A stretch of 64,000 nucleotides of DNA from Thuidium tamariscinum (Eukaryota; Streptophyta; Bryopsida; Hypnales; Thuidiaceae): NCBI GenBank assembly GCA_947034885.2, contig OX344753.2, positions 12,400,001 to 12,464,000 on the forward strand. Direction: 5' to 3'. Within the stretch, counting starts at the first letter, position 1; each line of letters starts with the position of its first letter. The notes below the pieces were generated by a model, which saw only the letters and a program-made list of their open reading frames with translations, ran no database searches and was not told the origin of the DNA. The translations under genes were made by a program, and so were the position numbers. Shown piece after piece: positions 63,149-64,000 of the stretch.

Positions 63149-64000
63149 CATAAATTATAAGTGTCTCCAAAGTCATGAACTTGAGCACTTGAGTTTCAAC
63201 AAAATTGTAGAAGACAATAATTGTACATTTATATGGAGTAATTTTGAGAATGTGATGCATTCATCATTGCTTGGATGGAGGTTCAACTCTATTTTTGTAA
63301 AAGAAAAATTGAAGAAATAAAAAATGCTCACTTTACGAAGGGAGAGGGTTTTAGTGAGGATTAACAAGGATTATGTTGGAGGGTTTATGGAGGAATAATG
63401 GTTGTTTGTTATAAAGAGGTTCAATATTATATTCCACCCATCTTGATTATGATTATAATTTAGTTCAACATATAATTATTGATTACAAAAATCACAAACT
63501 ACTAAATTTTTGAAATTTGTTGTACATAAACAACAATTGGGACAATAGTTGAAGACCATTGCTTATAAAGCAAGAGCATTGCAAAATCATTTGTGTAAGA
63601 AAAATATTTGTATCTTCATAGTGCAAAAATGTGTGGCTATAATATTATATTCATGATCTCTATTCGAATCATTGTAAATATTCACATTTGAAGTAAAATA
63701 GATATTTCTACTTTGATAGTATTATATTATTTAACTCTTATTTGTTTGCAAACTTTTATATGATTAAGATGAAAATGTTTTTTAAGAAATTCTAAACATT
63801 GATTTGTCATGTATATTGAATCTTGGAAATTTCATCAACAAAGTTAAAGGCTTTCATTAAGTCTACAAATGTAATGCATTGAATTAAGTTTCTTTTGAAA
63901 TAAAGAATCAATCTGCCTAAAAATTTCACAATAATTAGGTTTGTAAATGAAATCATCAAAATGCCCTCATTGAAGACATTCATCACTAAGAAAAATTCAA

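Larger units (their letters stand above)
53421..64000. other. XCT 3' flank and AT-rich repeat-laden spacer to the window end
   Basis: About 53421-53800 is probably the XCT 3' untranslated region. Beyond it the DNA is AT-rich, with only short unrelated open frames and no recognisable exon on either strand. It contains a mariner-like end fragment, one family A and one family B MITE, a CACTA-type palindrome and a possible inverted-repeat element near 62.5-63.1 kb, listed separately. Confidence 0.55.

Overview
This window is nuclear DNA from a land plant. Five protein-coding genes with short GT-AG introns sit as small, relatively GC-rich islands in long, very AT-rich stretches full of degenerate transposon remnants. 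The gene content is typical of plants: a plant-type thioredoxin h, a LISCL-type GRAS regulator, XAP5/XCT, SF3b145, and a membrane-anchored MYND-finger deubiquitinase. The species cannot be fixed from the sequence. A GRAS gene with four introns inside its conserved domain, together with the sharp GC contrast between genes and spacers, makes me lean weakly towards a non-angiosperm such as a bryophyte. That is inference only.

Layout. (1) About 1-3070, minus strand: the first coding exon of a UBP15/16/17/19-like ubiquitin protease, with a first intron that appears to run off the left edge. (2) 6528-13382, minus strand: a complete 18-exon SF3B2/SF3b145 gene of 620 codons. (3) 13383-22957: an AT-rich gene desert with a Stowaway/mariner-like element, a pogo/Emigrant-like MITE and other TIR elements. 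(4) 22958-24635, minus strand: a complete thioredoxin h gene of 115 codons with a 5'-leader intron and a TATA box. (5) About 24.9-38.5 kb: a second desert with MITEs, an LTR-like repeat in two copies and satellite-like repeats. (6) About 38.9-44.3 kb, plus strand: a LISCL GRAS gene (775 codons, five coding exons) with a probable leader intron, upstream ORFs including an AUG-UAG start-stop, and a tandem repeat just downstream of the stop. (7) 49542-53420, plus strand: a complete 12-exon XAP5/XCT gene of 337 codons. (8) 53421-64000: AT-rich DNA with more MITEs, including a near-palindromic CACTA-type element with a clean 3-bp target duplication.

The exon models of the four complete genes were assembled by hand. 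Every junction keeps the reading frame and joins residues as expected for the family. The genes do not form an operon or an obvious cluster. Two of them, SF3b145 and XCT, both act in pre-mRNA splicing, but nothing in the sequence says this proximity is more than chance. The most distinctive structural signal outside the genes is a pair of related short TIR element families. They share an internal core but have different terminal repeats, and occur in at least six copies between 25 and 60 kb. I found no CRISPR, bacterial-type operon, convincing tRNA/rRNA gene or intact transposase.
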